From: Bisporella sp. PMI_857
Lineage: Eukaryota; Ascomycota; Leotiomycetes; Helotiales; Helotiaceae
DNA length: 64,000 nucleotides
Reading direction: 5' to 3'
NCBI GenBank assembly: GCA_021307315.1
Contig: JAJSPD010000008.1
Coordinates: forward strand, 930,001 to 994,000
The translations under genes and the position numbers were made by a program. The notes beneath the pieces were generated by a model that was not told the origin of the DNA, did not search any database, and saw nothing but the letters and a program-made list of their open reading frames with translations. Positions 22,755 through 34,831 of this stretch are shown here, in pieces. Each line of letters starts with the position of its first letter. Position 1 is the first letter of the stretch.

Positions 22755-25700
22755 TCATGGCTCATCTCCCTCTTCCTCGACCAGCCGTTCGTCTTCCGGT
22801 AGGCTTTGGCCGTCGGGAAGAACGAGATCTCGGAACCCACGTTTCGAAGCTGGAAACCATCTCGTGAAGCGCCAAAGTCAATAACCTGAGAAAAGTTAGC
22901 TGTGGAATTTGAGGCCGGCTACCGAATAGACTAACCTCGACGTATGTACGATTATCACGTTGAACGGCTGCAACGCATCTTCGCTCATCGAATTTTACTT
23001 GCCAAACGCCGCTAAGATCTGTTAAAGATCTTTCAAGCATTCACCCGTCTTTACGTTCCACATCTTCAAGGTTCTATCTGAACCGGAGATGACTTTCTGC
23101 CCATCATGCTGGAAGCAGGTGATAGCGCCAGTATGTGCACTTAATGTATTTTTACATTGTCCATTCTCGGGGTCCCAAATTCTGAGGGTCGAGTCTGCAG
23201 CTGCAGAGACAAGACGTTCATCGCGGAGATCTAAGAGACCAACGAGGGAGGTATGGCCATCAAGAGTAAACAAACATTGACCGGTTCCTAGAGACCAAAT
23301 CTTAACGGAATTGTCCATAGAACCACTTATGCAACGGTTCCGTTTATTGTCTAAAACAACGCTGTAAACTTTCATCGAGTGGCCTTGCAGGCGGTGTACG
23401 GTTTCACCTGTTGATATCTTCCAGACGCGGACAGAATTGTCATAACTACCGCTTACGAGTGTGTCCTGATGGGCAGCAATGGCACGAACCGAATGGGTGT
23501 GACCGTGTAGGCTACGAACGAAATAAGGACAGTCCGCATCGTTAGCCAAAGGGCCACTCTGGATGTATCGTTTCGCTCCTTGTTCAGGCAGTTTCCAAAC
23601 ACGAAGCTGAGAATCTCGCGAACCGGTAATAATCAGGGGTTTTTCTGGCAACATTACTGGTTGGCCTTTCTCTACCCGACCTGTTGCTTCGGGCATGAGG
23701 ATCTGAAGGCATCGTACGGTAGATGTGTGTCCATTGAAAACTTGGGTGCATAACCCCTTCTCAATATCCCATACACGAACAGATCGGTCTGTAGACCCTG
23801 ATACTAATACATTACCCTCATATTGTAAAGCCCAGACGCCACCTTCGTGACCTTCGAGCTTTTTCCTTAGCTTGCCAGTTCTAGCATCGTACACATGAAT
23901 CAATGTATCATCGCTACCCGTCAAAATTTTGTCATCGTCAAACTGAAGACAAGTAATCACATGAGACGGATGTGCAGGAAATGCAAAATGACGTGGCTCC
24001 ACTTTGCCGCTTGTCCAGCTACGTTGTAGCAGATGATGCCGCCGATATAGTGATTTGAACAGATGTAGCTGGCGTAAGCTTGGTAGACCAACCTGGGGAT
24101 TGGGTACCGCCAAGGCAGCCGCATTCGCAGCAGCGAGAGGGCCTTCAGATTTATCGTACCTGATGGAGTTAGACTCGTATGCTTTATCCGCATTGTCGTG
24201 TCCTAGTGCTCTTCTCTTGGCTCGATCAGCAGAGCCAGGCAAATGAGAAAGCCGCTTCCTCTTTATACTCGAACGCAGCGCCTTTCTCGTCGGTTCGCCT
24301 TCCATATCCATCTTACGAGAACTGGATAACACTGGAGTTATCGAGTCGGTATCCGGTGAAGACGTACTTTCTGGGACACTGAGATCCTCCTCATAACCAT
24401 CAGGTCCATAGGGATCCTGCCAGCCCCAGCCTTGCTTGATTGATCTTTCTAGTTCTCCTAGTGGAAGCGTAAGCCCGTCACGGTCAAAGAGCTCTTTCCA
24501 TCCAGATTCGTTCGAGTCGATGATATTTCTCCATTGTTTAGATGCACGAGCAGCCCGACAAAGATCTCTATGATCTAGGTAGCTTAAAATGTGCAAGCTT
24601 AGCTCCAATGGGAGCTGGCCGATGAAGTCACATTTCAAAGCAGGATTTACTACATCTGCTACAATATGTAGAGTTTTCCTCGAACATCGCTTAAGGAAAT
24701 GATACATCATGAATGTTTTCATCTCGTTCGGCATTGCTTCGAAAGCTTCCAGCATAGAGCTAGTGTCTCTAAGAGATGCGGCATTAGTACGGGCTGGGGG
24801 TGAAACATCTCGAGAAATTCGATGAAGCCCGTGTAAAGAACGTGATGTTCGGAGGCGGCCATCGCTTCCAGCGGTCTGTTGGCTATCGCTGAGATGCGTT
24901 GCAGAGCTAGCGTCGTGAAGATGATCTTCGATAACTGCATTATCATAGCTTGCATCGTCAGAGTCTTCACTGTAGAAGGTAGGCGACAGACCAGGACTAG
25001 GAAGACTAGCATTTTGCGCAACCGCAATACTTAGAGATGGCCGTTGTCCGGGTGTTCGAGAATGGGCCGAGTCTACCCTATCCAAAGGCTCCAGGTCGGA
25101 TTCGGCGATAGGGGGGTAGCCACAGCGTTTGCAAACAAATCGTCGGTGGTCTCGTCTTGCTGGCCATCACCAAGAGATCCATTTTGACTCATTCCAGACT
25201 GTGGTGTATATGTAGCTTGAAAGCTACCTAGCGTTTGATTCTGGTCATTGGCGGCAGTTTCGAGTTCAGACAAATCCGGTGTGGCAAGACAAGTATCTGA
25301 TAGCTTAATGCCGAGTCCATGACGTCGAGAGCGTTTTTCTTTGAGTGATCGAAAATTTTCTGCCGCCGTCTCTGAATCGAGTTGGACTTTGTGTGGCTTG
25401 GAAGGTAATGATGCTGGAGATTTTGGTAATTTTTCAGGAAGCACCCTACTTGACTTTTTGTGGTTACTTAAGGATTGCTTTTTATGATGTCCCACTCGGT
25501 CCTTGTCTCTTCCTTCCACGCCAGGCGTCCTGAAGACCCGCTCTGAATCAACAGCTGTCTGGTCGTTCCTGGAGTATTGAATGCAAATGTACTTTCTGGA
25601 GCGAACGGCGCGATTGCAAATGATTGTTAGTCATAGAATTGTTCTAGAATGGTTTTATCATGTACCGTTCGTCTATCATCCTGGAGTCTACAAGCCTACC

Positions 25701-26039
25701 ATCGACTCGAATGAAAAGTTTGCGAGCTCTGCAGGAATCTCTTTATGGGCTAGAGGATATTCTTTGACATCTAGGCTTGCCAATGGGTTACGGACAAGGA
25801 GCGAAGGATAGGATCGTTTGGTGGTAGTCGTAGTTGTGATAGTTTTTCGTTTCGACACATTTGCAACTTCCTATCTGGATTCTTGACACGGTATCTTGTT
25901 CTTCCCATCCTATTGACACAGTCTGACTAGTCCGGGCCGTCGAGTTCGCTTCCGCTCTGCATGGACTTTGGATTCGAAGGAAACGACTCGGCGATGCATC
26001 GGATGGTATATTTGATACTGGAACGTCCTGCAGGTCCAT
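22755..26039 (-). CDS. Cdc4-like F-box/WD40 substrate receptor of SCF ubiquitin ligase
   Basis: Substrate-recognition subunit of a cullin-RING (SCF) ligase, nuclear in relatives, acting on phosphorylated cell-cycle regulators. A disordered N-terminus (from about MDLQDVPVSN at 26039) leads to an F-box (QLPLELSLHILSYLDHRDLC, near 24610), a basic linker (SIKRKRLSHL), and WD40 repeats with clear GH..WD spacing (GSDDTLIHVYD, GSTDRSVRVWD, GSRDSQLRVWK, GSYDNSVRVWK, GSMDNSVKIWS, AAADSTLRIWD, GSDRTLKMWN). The last segment, TDLSGVWQVKFDERRCVA then VIDFGASRDG, follows an intron near 22890-22935. Frame breaks: a C7 run read as C6 at 25111-25116, a T4 run read as T3 near 23025, another after VIDFGASRDG, and one or more in the N-terminus. 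Met30/SconB is the alternative, but a long N-terminus and the position of the F-box favour Cdc4. Confidence 0.85.
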
Positions 26040-27800
26040 AGCTAGCACCTTTCATGTATCTTGACAAGAGGTTGATGAGTCTGTGAGCATCCGCTGTCTC
26101 ACCCCTGGACCCTTAACGCGTCCTCAACACGGAGACCTTGAACGCGAGCGTTTTGGAGGTTTCTTGATCCACCAAAAGTCCTAATAATCTGGCAAGAGTA
26201 ACATAGCAAAGTCCAACCTTAAACAAAGTCGTTTCGGGTGCGAAGTGGGGTGTGTTGAGAACAGCCCCGGGTAAAGCAAGATGTAACGTAAGACAGTAAG
26301 AAGTTGTGTTATGACGAAGGCAGAGCAGGCAGGTTGAAGAAGCCCTGGAAGAGCCTTTGTTAGACCTAGTCGCAAAATTCGAAGACGCAACTGTTGAGGG
26401 AGGTCGCAAAGCAGAAAGAGAGTCTCCCAAATAAGGCAGTGTGGAGGAGGCTGGTGGACGGACTTTTGGTGGCAGAGTTGCCAAGCAAGCAGCGGCGGAT
26501 TTTTCGCTTCGGAGGGGGAAGGGCTTCTTACTAAGCAAAGCACCTCACCTTCCGATAGAATCTACCGCCCGAACTCACCTCGGAACACAAGTTCTATAAA
26601 TGACATGTCAGCCCATGGATCTATATTGAGGAGTTCTTTTTTTGCATGTTGGATTGTTTTCAATAGGATACTACCTAAGTTTTTTGGCACACTTATTTTT
26701 CTGAGCTAGATCTACCTCTCTTTCTGCTAATATTGCCAATGATTAATCAATCCCCTCTTTGACGACGCCACCAAATGCATGCACCGTCATCAACAACAAT
26801 TGGTAGAGAGAAGATGTGTTAACTTCAAGTTGCTCTCTGGTTTCAGCGCTATTGGGGATATAGGTGATGCACCAGCAAGAGAGGTCGCAAAAGATATTCT
26901 AATATAGCATCCCAAGCGGACGTGTTTCTCTTGCTTGCTACCATAATGAAGTTGATCACCGAACGAGCTACAGGCTCTTGTATGTATGAATTTAGCAACA
27001 CGAACTAACAAGAAGAGCCATTAGGATAACATGACTTTGAGCAGTCTGATGACCAGCCATAAGCCTGATCTCATTTTTCTATTATGTCAAGATGCCTGCC
27101 CGCGAGATGCCATAGAATTTAGACCCTTCAGTCCCGGGTCTTATATTGGATTTTATGGTAACATGGTGGATCTGGGCTTTGACAAACCCCATTGTTGAGA
27201 GTCGAGATGTGTTGCACTTGTAGAAGAACAGGAGCAACTATGCGAGCGGGGGATCCTTCCCTGCCTGTATCTTTCAATCAATGCGAGATGTTCCAAGAAC
27301 TCACCCAAACCCATATTATCTGTATCTCGTGTTCGTTGCAGTAAATATGTGAGCCAACTACAGACAATCATACCTCTGTAGTTGTTGGTAAACTGCACCC
27401 TTACGGAAGACAAGTTAATTCATTTATGTCAAATTTCATTTATAGAATAGGTAACTTGCTTTCCATTATACAAATCAACGAGTGTTCGTCTCAACGGTAT
27501 GTGAGCTATCAACGGTAACATTATTTGAAGCTCATTTAGGAAGAAGCACAGGTATATCATCAACTGCTTCTGGTTGCTCTTTCCTTTCTTGTTACAGTAC
27601 GGGAATCCGGGGTGCCTACCTGTGTGTGTTTTTTCAGAGTCTGTCCTTACCCTCCTAAAGACACATCAGCTAATTGTCCCTTCTTCCCCCTCTCTCAATT
27701 CTGTCTTCTTTAAACCTATCTTCGACCTTCGTCATAAATAATTATAATCCAAACTCCCACCGCCTCGCGAGTCGTCATCTAACAACTCCAATCTGCAATC
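26040..27800. other. Divergent intergenic region between Cdc4-like gene and HOP1
   Basis: About 1.8 kb. The part at 26113-26543 has overlapping open frames of 120 and 141 codons on the minus strand, more GC-rich than its surroundings, without recognisable motifs; it may be the Cdc4 leader. A pyrimidine-rich stretch at about 27640-27730, just before the HOP1 start, looks like a fungal promoter/leader. Confidence 0.45.
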
Positions 27801-30232
27801 ATGAACACCTTAAAGTTCATGACGATAAATTCCACTAGCAGTCAGCATGGAAAATCCAAAAACACCCGTCCACGTCGACGTCCACGCCCACAGGCCCCAC
27901 AACTGCTTTTGCCAACATCGGGGACACTCCAGGCCACAGAGGAAGAACTCCTAGTTGACCAACTCCAAAGTTTTGAGATGGCTCGTGTAGTAATTACAGC
28001 TACTGTAGGTTACCTCATCCGCAGTTTGATATAACGCCGTTAATGAAGTATGACAGATCAGCAACATTCTGTTCCTAAGAGGTCTCTTCTCCGACAACTG
28101 CTTCGAAGGGCGGCAATACGAGTTTGATAATCCGAATTATACTTATAAAAGCTTCATGGAAGGCACCAATGGCTTTGGAGTAGAGAAGAGTTCGGGAAAG
28201 GCTTATTGGGTGGTTCTTGTTCCTGGAAAAGATGATGGCGTGAACAAGGTTCTTGGCTGGCTAGTGTGTATCACTTTACACCTCGGATATATAATCTTCA
28301 GTGATTCCTGATGAATTATAGGATGGCGGCGTGGCGGATGCCTTACAGCGAAAGTACTTAGCATCGCTACAGTTTTCGATTTACGACAAATCTGTAGCTG
28401 CTGGAAATTGTACGTCTTGTTCAAATATCACCTTTTGGGTTTGATTCGCAACTGACTTGGTTTGGTTAGTGGTTGAGGCTTATATCATCAATGTCACTTA
28501 CAGTGACGATGTTGCATCCCTGCAAGTCCATTCTAAGTCTCGTTCTAACACGGATTCTGGAGAGAAGACTCTTCTTCTGGTTGAAGCGAAAAAAGAGATA
28601 ATGAGATTAGTCAATATGGTCACTGTTCAAACATACAAATTAGACGATGAAGTTGACGAGCTACCTATTGATGGCTACATGAACATTCTGCTAACCTACA
28701 CTCAAAACTGTCCCATAGGTTACAACCCTGTTGGCTTTAAGGCGTGCCCAGACCCGGAACTTGAAGTTAGCACCGGAGCTCAGCCAATAACCGGAAATGC
28801 GGGTATGCTCCTCTCGGGTTGTAGCAAAAGGTCATACTAAGTGACAATGATAGGTTTTCACATCATGCAAGTGAGACTACACAATAGGCAGTTGTCGGTG
28901 CGGTCTAAAGCAACGGCGTTATATGAGTCTCCTGTGCGTTCCACTCCTCTATTTTCATCGGGACCTATATGAGAGCTTGATACGCTCCTAAGGACTCAAC
29001 GATGAGTAAAAATCTGACACTTCATATTAGAGAGGAAAGCGGGAAATTCCGTCTCAGTCGTCAGATGGTCAGACCCAGGAATCGGCTTTGGATGCTTTCA
29101 CAAAGGTCGGAGCCAGTAGAGACATCCACAATCATACACAAGATACACAATTGTTTCGAACTGAGCCTTCAAGAACTTCAGATATTATTGACCAACAATA
29201 TACGCAGCCCGTATTAAGTAGAATAAGTGAGGCGCAGAAGCACAAAGTTGATGAGTATGGATTCTCTCTTTATATGTGTGCTCTGAAGCATTGCTGAAAT
29301 TACTACTATCAAGGCCGCACCCATGTGAGTGCGAGGTTGAGGCGGGGGCTAGCGAAATGCTGGAATGCGATATTTGCTCCGGCTCTAAGCATGCTCAATG
29401 TTATGGGTATCTAGGTACCCGCCCGAATCGCTTCGTGTGCTACACATGTCTGTTAATTTCGCATAAGCGATTCTTCACCAAGATGAAGAGGATGTGTATC
29501 AAGAGACGCACTTTGTACCACTTCAAAATGGGAGGGGATGTTAGTCAAGTAGGAGAATACACTAGCCGGAAGATATCATGCCTCAAGGGGCTTCTCGAAG
29601 GGTACGTGATGTCTATCCATTTGAGACATAATGTTGTGGACACGGCCGTCAGAGAACAAGTTTGGACTGACTGGAGACTAAAGGCTACGTAAAGATGGAT
29701 GCATCACCATGGCCGGGAAGTGGAATATTACCGAGACAAGCCAGGGCAAAGCCACTGAGCTACCTGTGGTTCAATTCATCAAGGACAGTAACTATTTTCA
29801 GCCACACTTGCATATAGAACATTATGTGAGTACTTCATCACACTGGTATGCCCGTTACATCAACTAAGCGATCCACAGTTTGTCCTACCTCCGTCACAAG
29901 ATAATGTAAGTTATCCCAGATTCAGCCTCATTCCTATTTTGGATGATTCCCATGTTTCTAAGATATTATCGTGGTAGTTACTTCAAAGCCATAGGGACAT
30001 TGGTAGCAGCACTCAAGGAACACCTAACTCAAGAATCTCTGACAATAGCATCGTGTCTAGTGCCAGAGAGACTCTGAACCCAGTCGACGCGTATCAGCAC
30101 ATTCTCAAAAGTCCCTTGACGTCTTCGAAACGTCCCTCCTCTAACTCTACCATGGGCGTCGTATTGTCTTCGAAGCGTCCTAGAAATGTGACAGCAATCA
30201 CAAGTCCATATGGTTTCCGCCGAACCAGATGA
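27801..30232 (+). CDS. HOP1: Hop1-like HORMA-domain meiotic axis protein with PHD-type zinc finger
   Basis: Meiotic chromosome-axis protein that promotes inter-homologue recombination. The HORMA domain spans exons 1-5: SFEMARVVITAT, then after an intron (28005-28056) ISNILFLRGLFSDNCFEGRQ, after another (28264-28321) DGGVADALQRKYLASLQFSIYD, and after 28410-28469 VEAYIINVTYSDD. A linker with IPSQSSDGQTQESALDAF and DTQLF follows, then a zinc finger: CECEV, MLECDICSGSKHAQCYGY, FVCYTC. The C-terminal part reads GKWNITETSQGKATELPVV, HLHIEHY, intron, FVLPPSQDN, intron, and ends SPYGFRRTR with TGA at 30230-30232. The end may hold a closure motif that HORMA domains bind; I infer this from the family. 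One or two frame breaks: near 29040 (GAAAGCGGGAAATTCC) and near 29680. Everything before 28850 is clean. Confidence 0.86.
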
Positions 30233-32491
30233 TTTTGGTTGGGGCTTTGAGGATCATGAGGTTTACATGTACTAAAGGTTGAACGGCAATGGTCTTGGCG
30301 TAGAAGATGGCTATATATAACTATGTGATTGGTTTCACTAATGCCAATCAATATTACCTTCGGGAAATCATTCTGGGAGGTGATGGGACTAATGGAAGAG
30401 GGAATAGCTAAGCCGATTGCATTGTGCACTATAGAGGTTGATTTTGCTGATTTTGTACTGTATGATAATGCTATGCTTATAAATATAATATTTGAAATGC
30501 TGTTCAAAGAGAAAGATTCCATTGAGGGAAAGTACTTCATGTCCCCCGTAAAGTTTCCACGGACCTTGCGGAAGGGTGGATGACTGGGGTAAATGGTGTA
30601 CTAATATGAAACAATTCTGTATGAACAAGCACTTTCAGCAATAATTGATCTGTTTGTGGAACTCTGCCTGATATGGTCTCTTCATCGAGCCAAATGAACT
30701 CATGTTGAGTATATAAAAGCAAGCGGTATGGAAAGTTACCCCATCTCTGCCGTCTGGGGTCTTGGCACCTTCGTGTTCCAGCCATTAAGCTTGTCCAATC
30801 ATGGACAGGAGATCCAAGCAATCTCCAGAGTCTTTCCCATAATGAAACCTTATCCCAGCTAGTGCCAGGGGTAAAGAAGATGCGTATCTTGGCCAGGGTG
30901 ATTTACTTAGAACAATGGACCTTTTGAAAGGATGAAGCTAAGTATGAATATACATTAGTTTGCTCGTTTTCTACGAGGGGATGATGGTGGTATCAAAATG
31001 CTAGCGAAATAGAGGGCTAAAATTTGAGAACTGCTGCTGGTTTATGTGCTGTTGGGAAAATGTGTTTGCGAATGGCTGCATCTTAAAAGGGGGGGTTTGC
31101 TCGGAGATGGAGGCAGGATTCTGGCATGCTGCGCAACAGCAGCATGTGCTTGTCCGCAGACTGTAGTGCCGAAGATTCCACTTCCTCCTTCTACCGTTGT
31201 GAAAGTGTTGGACCAAGTGACATACTTGGCAGTTGTGTTTGAAATTGTTTTGGATTGAAGATACGACGCACATCAACCTTCCATCTGCGATTTCATGTTT
31301 GAGGTTACGGAGCCAAATATGTTACAAGGAGCAACTAGACACAGCAGACACGTACGAATCAGGCGTAGCTGAGGCCCAACGGCAAAGACGAGATCGACTC
31401 CACGGGATCACCGCCACCAGCATGGGAATCTGGGAAGGGTAGGGATGAGATACCTGTAGTGCCGGGAACTAGATATCTATCGTACGGAACAATCCAGTTC
31501 TGGCTACCATGTCTACAAGATTGATTGATGGATCAAACATGCCGGACGGAGGCTTTCATTGTAAGCAGTTCGCAGTTCCTGAGTTATACGGCCGCTCAGT
31601 AGGCCATGGATGACCAAGCTGGCTCTATGAGGACCAAAAAAGCATTTGTTTATCGTTGGTGGGATTCCTTGAACGATTACGCTGTGCGCGATCCATCCCC
31701 ATCACGGTCGGCTGACCTCGGAAGGGTTTTGATGAAATGATTGATGGGCGAGACTGTAAGATTGTACAAAAATAAACCGCAGAATTATAGGCGATTTCTG
31801 CAGGGGTGCTCAAAAATGATTCACGATTCAGGAAATCAGGATACGTGCAGCTTTTACCCCTGGATGGTGTTGTGATCCTAGCTTTCGATCAGTCAAACTA
31901 ACGAAGCGCCTTGTCGGCTTTCGTGCATAGCGTGCTTTTAAAAATCGGCCGCCGGCTGGCACCCAGGTCTAGTCGTTTCTTAGCATGGGACGGATGGCTC
32001 GAAGTCGAATAGGACGAGTTAGGCGGGAGAGGGGGGAAAGACGAGGATTAAATTTATGTCCAAGCGTTCAACCAGATCACCAGCTCTCTTTTGTCGTGTC
32101 GTCTACCACAAGGTTCTCGTCTTCTTCTTCTTCTTCTTCGTCGTTCGTCAACAGCAGCACCATTGTCGTTGTGCTCCCCGCCCGCACCCAAAATTCACGA
32201 CGATCTGCTGCAGGAGATACGCTGCCCGGCAATTGGAGAAATCATCATTGCTTGACCCTGTATCCTTCTGCACCACCCGTGAGCCCGCACTCCCGGCGGC
32301 TCTTCTACCTCCAAAGTCTCCTCCCAATCCGCCCGATAAATGTCATGTCTCAGCGGCCATGAAAAATTGACCAACGAGCTCTTGCAGGTCTCACAATTGA
32401 GACAGTATCCAGTCTCGATCGCGACGGCCACGACTCAAACGAATGCTCCTCGAGATAAAAGACGCGCTGTGGCTTGTAAGTGCTAGGAATA
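30233..32491. other. Intergenic, no supported gene
   Basis: About 2.3 kb between two plus-strand genes. Short frames at 30389-30821 and 31001-31276 (minus) have no recognisable features. A CTT trinucleotide run lies at about 32118-32143 in the probable leader of the next gene, inside a stretch with many short upstream frames. Confidence 0.45.
32118..32143 (+). repeat. (CTT)n trinucleotide run in probable 5' leader
   Basis: Six or so CTT units flanked by TCG triplets, about 350 nt upstream of the ATG at 32492. Simple sequence repeat. Confidence 0.8.
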
Positions 32492-34831
32492 ATGGGTCGA
32501 ACGTCCAAATTTTTGTTTCCGTTGCCAGGGCGCAGAGGTGCAAGTAAAGAAAGGGAACCAGGAACACCAAAGTCTTCATCTGGAAAGTCCGGAAAGTCGT
32601 CTTCCGGAGGCTCCAACCATCTCTCGAAGGCACAAAGGATTCTTGGAACGGACAGTGAGCTGAACATCGATTCACCACGAAGCGACGTGCCGTCGTGGAA
32701 TGTTCCCAGCTCGAGATCTAGTGGCATGAGTGTATCGGTCTCAGAGTCAACACGGTCAACGAGGTCAACGGCTGAAACTGAGAGTCTATCAGGGTCTAAC
32801 GCCGACCAGTGGGAACATGAGTCGGCTATCTTGCCTAGAGGGCATACACATCGATTAGGTACGAAGGCATCGTCAACTTTACTTGGACAACAATATGTCG
32901 AGGATGGCGGAACCGATGCGTCTAGTATGAGCAGACGAATGCGTCATGAGGGATCAGATTCTACGTTAAAGTCATACTACGACCGGCAAAAATCACCGCT
33001 CTCAATATCTCAGCAAACCTCAGAGTCTTCGGCACGAGATCTGGCATTGCGGAAAGGGCATCCACAAATAGCAAGAAGCCCATTGCTTCAGGTCGAGTCC
33101 ATGGACCCAGTTGATCAACAGTACAGACAACCAGGGCACTACCATGCGGAAGCATCCCGAGATAAGTCGTCGCGGAAAAAACCTGCGCGACTCGATTTGA
33201 CAAAACTATTTCCGAGATCTCGACGGCAGAGTATGGTAGAATCATCAGATGCTCCGCCAGTGGTTCGGTCAACTGATATCTCTTCTAAGAACGCAAATGG
33301 ACGACGAAAACTTACAAAGCAAAATTCCAAGGAATCTATACAATCACAGACATACAGTATTCGATCGACTCAGTCTGCTAATAGGAACAGACAAACTAAT
33401 GATACCTTGGCTCAGGTTTACGACAGGTATGAACAATTATCTATCCGATCGCCGATCATGGAGCAAATTCCTGAGTCGCGAGTATTGGATCCGGGCCTTC
33501 ATCCTAGAAGGAATGGTAATGCTCGGCCATCCTCCTCGAGGAGACCGTATAAAGGAGAAAACGCGCATCACTCTCCTAACGATCAGCCAAGATCTGTGAA
33601 TTCACACCTGAGTCCTATAGACAATCAAGGATTTTCATGGAAAAACATAAGGATGAACGAAAACAGACTGTGGGACAACTCCAGTGCAACCAGTATATCT
33701 AGTCGTAACACGAAGACATCACGCCACACAAGCACTAGCGCTTTTTCAAATTCAGATTTAAAGCAAAAGAGTGTTCTATCTCTATCTTCAGAATCTGAAG
33801 GTGAGAGCTCCGATGCAGAGCCTCCGAGATCTACTCCCCTAGGAAACAATTATAAGTCGCCTCATGACCTACGCGATGACCCACCGCAGCTTTCTGACAA
33901 ACGCTATCAAAAAGCGGAGAAGATGAGACTTCCAGCTTCGAAGCACCAAGCAAGAAAGGTAGCAATACCCGAAAGCCCATTCCTCAGTATCCCCGAGTCA
34001 TCCTTTCCGAATCCGCGACTATCCGGGCCTTGGTCACCGCCAGATCTTTCAGCTCACGCTGATCGTCAGGCTTCAGCAGAGAGGAAAGAGAGAAGATCTT
34101 CTAAGAAGGCAGCTCCATTTGCTGCACCAAGGTCCTTAGTGCATCCAACTCCACCTCTATCGCCATCCTCAACCCTGGACTCCCGTGAAGTTGACAAGCG
34201 TGGAAGCGGCCGATATATGGTAGTGACAAAGCAGGAGGAAGCACTATTAGAAGCGTTGAGGCAAAAGAGAGCGCGAATGAAGGAAAATATCATCAAGGAG
34301 CATGAGATCGCCAAATCGCCACCTAGATCTTCCGGAAGGAAGTCATATAGAGTGTCTGAAGGATCCTCAATCAGTACAATCAGAGGATCCGACGGTTCTA
34401 GCAACAAAGGGAACATCCCTGTGTATCTCGATACGCCCCTTTCTGATATTCGACCTACCCGTATGCATACCGCGGAGCCTTCTCCTGATCTTAGTGACTT
34501 TCTGAGTTTTGGCTCTGATGAGGACACGACGCCTAGGACTTCTTGGGTGCCACAGAAACAGGACAAGCGGAAATCGGATTCTATCGCTCGTGTGAGTGAC
34601 AGGGATAGCCCAACAGCTTCTCCAACAGGCGAAGGAGCCCTTAGATTGAGTGCTGTTGGTGCTGGAGGCGTTTTCCGGAACCAAAGAACCAGTACGACTA
34701 GATCGAGGAGCTCAAGCAAGAAGAGAGATAACGTGAGCGTACGGTTTTTAGATGATGCCAGCGCGAGAATGGTTAATGGACAGGAGTTCCTGCTTGAGGA
34801 GAACGAGAGCGATGTTATCTGGGGTATGTGA
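32492..34831 (+). CDS. Conserved Pezizomycotina orphan, disordered Ser/Arg-rich protein
   Basis: An uninterrupted 779-codon frame from the ATG at 32492 (MGRTSKFLFPLPGRR) to TGA at 34829-34831. I recall the same landmarks in other filamentous ascomycetes but no known function: LSKAQRILGTDSELNIDSP near the start, SDSTLKSYYDRQKSPLSISQ, PARLDLTKLFPRSRR, a short predicted helix QEEALLEALRQKRARMKENI near residue 590, LSFGSDEDTTPRTSW, and the end ENESDVIWGM. Composition is rich in Ser, Arg and Pro, with no membrane segment or signal peptide, so a cytosolic or nuclear scaffold-like protein is likely. The frame could extend upstream to a GTG at 32480, but the ATG matches the conserved start. No frameshift was found, which argues that the frame breaks elsewhere are patchy errors. 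Confidence 0.85.
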   Translation: MGRTSKFLFPLPGRRGASKEREPGTPKSSSGKSGKSSSGGSNHLSKAQRILGTDSELNIDSPRSDVPSWNVPSSRSSGMSVSVSESTRSTRSTAETESLSGSNADQWEHESAILPRGHTHRLGTKASSTLLGQQYVEDGGTDASSMSRRMRHEGSDSTLKSYYDRQKSPLSISQQTSESSARDLALRKGHPQIARSPLLQVESMDPVDQQYRQPGHYHAEASRDKSSRKKPARLDLTKLFPRSRRQSMVESSDAPPVVRSTDISSKNANGRRKLTKQNSKESIQSQTYSIRSTQSANRNRQTNDTLAQVYDRYEQLSIRSPIMEQIPESRVLDPGLHPRRNGNARPSSSRRPYKGENAHHSPNDQPRSVNSHLSPIDNQGFSWKNIRMNENRLWDNSSATSISSRNTKTSRHTSTSAFSNSDLKQKSVLSLSSESEGESSDAEPPRSTPLGNNYKSPHDLRDDPPQLSDKRYQKAEKMRLPASKHQARKVAIPESPFLSIPESSFPNPRLSGPWSPPDLSAHADRQASAERKERRSSKKAAPFAAPRSLVHPTPPLSPSSTLDSREVDKRGSGRYMVVTKQEEALLEALRQKRARMKENIIKEHEIAKSPPRSSGRKSYRVSEGSSISTIRGSDGSSNKGNIPVYLDTPLSDIRPTRMHTAEPSPDLSDFLSFGSDEDTTPRTSWVPQKQDKRKSDSIARVSDRDSPTASPTGEGALRLSAVGAGGVFRNQRTSTTRSRSSSKKRDNVSVRFLDDASARMVNGQEFLLEENESDVIWGM

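Noticed and set aside
26113..26543. Overlapping minus-strand frames of 120 and 141 codons
   Set aside because: No motif; the two frames exclude each other, and the region fits the leader of the Cdc4-like gene.
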